Assembly: GCF_020882245.1 (NCBI RefSeq)
Contig: NC_083598.1
Location: 79,117,714 to 79,181,713, forward strand
Origin: Rhopalosiphum padi
Taxonomy: Eukaryota > Arthropoda > Insecta > Hemiptera > Aphididae
Reading direction: 5' to 3'
DNA: 64,000 bases
Below are positions 62,102 through 64,000 of the stretch, one piece after another. How positions within the stretch are numbered: position 1 is the stretch's first letter; every line of letters begins with the position of its first letter. The notes beneath the pieces are model-generated. The model searched no databases and had not been told where the DNA came from. It saw only the letters and a program-made list of their open reading frames with translations. The translations under genes and the position numbers were made by a program.

Positions 62102-62146
62102 ATGGGTAACGTATTTTCTAAAATTAAGATCAAACAATCTGATGCT
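62102..62146 (+). CDS. possible first coding exon with N-myristoylation-type start (partial)
   Basis: ATG at 62102-62104 opens MGNVFSKIKIKQSDA and runs into a consensus donor (GCT|GTAAGTTT) after 15 codons, phase 0. Met-Gly-Asn-x-x-Ser is a typical N-myristoylation signal, and starts of this kind occur in ESCRT-III CHMP6 proteins and small GTPases. An acceptor-like TTACAG lies about 18 bases upstream. No second exon was found before the window ends, so the gene would continue beyond 64000 or the call is wrong. A 15-codon frame can easily arise by chance. Confidence 0.3.
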
Positions 62147-64000
62147 GTAAGTTTTTATAGTTTAGTGTATTGAATATTGATACGGTTATATACATTCAAA
62201 ATATTTCGAAAGTCAAACATTAATACAAAGTACTGTTTAATTTTTTTTATTATATTAGTAGTAAGTAGATATAAGCATAGTTTAAGATAAGTGTTATTAA
62301 TCTATAGTATAAGGTAGATAACAAACTACAAGGTATACCTACTACATTTAAAATTAAATTAAAATTTTGTAGTGTTATGCGTATGATTAAAAATTTAAAA
62401 TACTAAGATAGTATCTAGATGACTATTATAATAATTAATAACTATAGGTATGTACCTATATTTAATAGTGGTTATGTGTAGCCATGATATGCACTTATAT
62501 TTTGAATAGGAACAAAGATAATAAAACGCGAATGCACCTCATAGATATTGATATTTTATATTATACATCATTATTACGTACTTTTATACAGTACAATAAA
62601 ATATATTAATATACGAGTATATATCTACAAGCTACAACTATCTATATAGTTGTTATTCAGAAATCAGAATATGCATGTTAAATATATAATACTGTATAAT
62701 ACTATGTATAGCATTATAATAACTCGTTATCTATTATTGTACCTATATGTGTAATGTGAGTAATGTATCTACTATAGGTTATAGCTTATAAATTGTAATA
62801 CCTATTAAGTGGGTTAGGTAATAGATATTATAATACTTAATTATTATTATGAAAGTGCTGAAATTGTTATATCCGTTAACAGGTAATACAACTACACAAG
62901 TACCTACCGACAATTAAGTATCGGCAATTTTTTTTTTATTTGGGTATTATATTAATTGTTTTTAATTTTAATTGATGTGTATACTACGTTGTAATTACAC
63001 TTCAGGTACATTTTGTAAAGACAAATTATTATAATATTGTTCTTAAATAGGTAGGTATCATAGTCATAGATATATATGAAGGTTATAAACTTTTTTTTAT
63101 TCACGAAATTCTAGAATATTTTCTAAAAATGTTTTCTCTATGTGGTACAATGAGCGTAGACCGTTTAGAAAAATTGATCTATAAATGCGGTTTATTTGGT
63201 CGAGTGATTATTATTTCACCAAAAATACCGTTTAGGTGAATAAGTATAAATCGGTTATTATAAGTAAATTAATTTATATAGATACAGTATGTATAGTAAT
63301 GTACATAATAAAATTATATTATTCGTAAATACCGTTAAATTTTCATACAACTTATTGGATTGGAGTGTAGTACAACTGTACATGGGTATTACGTATTTAC
63401 GTATATAAAATTCATATTTGAAATTATATTCAAATATAATATTATAAATAAAACCTCAACTGTTTTTGCATTAAGTTATGTTTTATACTTACACAAGAAA
63501 TCAACATTATGTTAGACCTTAGTGTAATCATTGATTATAAATACTAGTAGGTAAAAATAAATTGCAAGCATTGTATCAGCGGATTACCTTATTCTTGATC
63601 TTCCGGATCCGACCGGGAATGTTTATGAATAAATAATTCATTAAAACATCATAACAATTTTTTCTTTATAACTTAATATATTTTTGATATTTTTTTATAT
63701 CAATATATAGGTAGATTTTATAATCAACCTTGTATTAAATTTTCCGCTGCACACGAATTGCATACCAAAACAGGTAGACGACCTTTTTAAACAAGTTGCA
63801 TCGGAGACGCAATTCTTGTTACCTTTTCACTTAACATTTTTTCTTAGGTTTTCAGTGGTTTTCAAATTTATTTTTAATTTTGATATTTTTAAATTAAAAA
63901 AAAAAAGTAATAATAATAATAATAAAATATTTATTATTAACATAATATTATTATATGAAAACTTGTTTTTTAATAGTTTGTACTTTTAGGCCGGAGCGTA
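62147..64000. other. A+T-rich tail of the window
   Basis: No gene, element or RNA was recognised. A short TAA run lies at about 63908-63926. If the exon at 62102 is real, this is its first intron. Confidence 0.4.

Overview
The window looks like nuclear DNA of a hemipteran insect, most likely an aphid. The grounds are very high A+T, short phase-consistent introns, many small DNA-transposon derivatives, and proteins that read as animal housekeeping genes. No bacterial, viral, CRISPR or organelle features were seen. The species assignment is inference; the gene models were spliced by eye using GT..AG sites and unbroken reading frame.

The first 45 kb holds six recognisable genes. (1) 1547-5424 minus: condensin-II kleisin subunit H2 (NCAPH2), 12 exons. 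(2) 6454-7308 minus: intronless NUDT9-type ADP-ribose pyrophosphatase. (3) 8164-10283 plus: trimethyllysine dioxygenase (TMLHE), the first step of carnitine synthesis, 6 exons, head-to-head with NUDT9. (4) 14068-19490 plus: SCYL2/CVAK104, a clathrin-associated pseudokinase, 12 exons. (5) 22752-24602 minus: an intronless-coding protein with a C-terminal four-cysteine OB-fold-like region, tentatively POT1-like, convergent with SCYL2. (6) 28636-44688 minus: an SLC16 monocarboxylate-transporter-type major facilitator with long introns and two possible C-terminal ends. Two weaker partial genes are proposed: a last exon at 303-383 plus and a first exon with an N-myristoylation-type start at 62102-62146 plus.

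The rest, above all 44.7-64 kb, is gene-poor. Transposon debris makes up most of what can be recognised there: hAT derivatives with 8-bp target duplications (13357-13503, 20341-20980, 21196-21638, 27295-27960, 47604-47810, 60272-60628), two of which keep the end of a transposase; a mariner-like MITE (30977-31149); two TTAA-flanked elements (42762-43533 and the foldback 52707-53151); a decayed jockey-type reverse transcriptase (46792-47031); and a dispersed repeat family present at least four times.

The genes do not form a pathway. They are neighbouring housekeeping genes for chromosome condensation, nucleotide clean-up, carnitine synthesis, vesicle traffic, a probable telomere or single-stranded DNA binder, and membrane transport. 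I did not find a convincing new multi-gene system. The items most worth checking are the POT1-like gene, the transporter's alternative 3' exon and the 445-bp TTAA foldback element.
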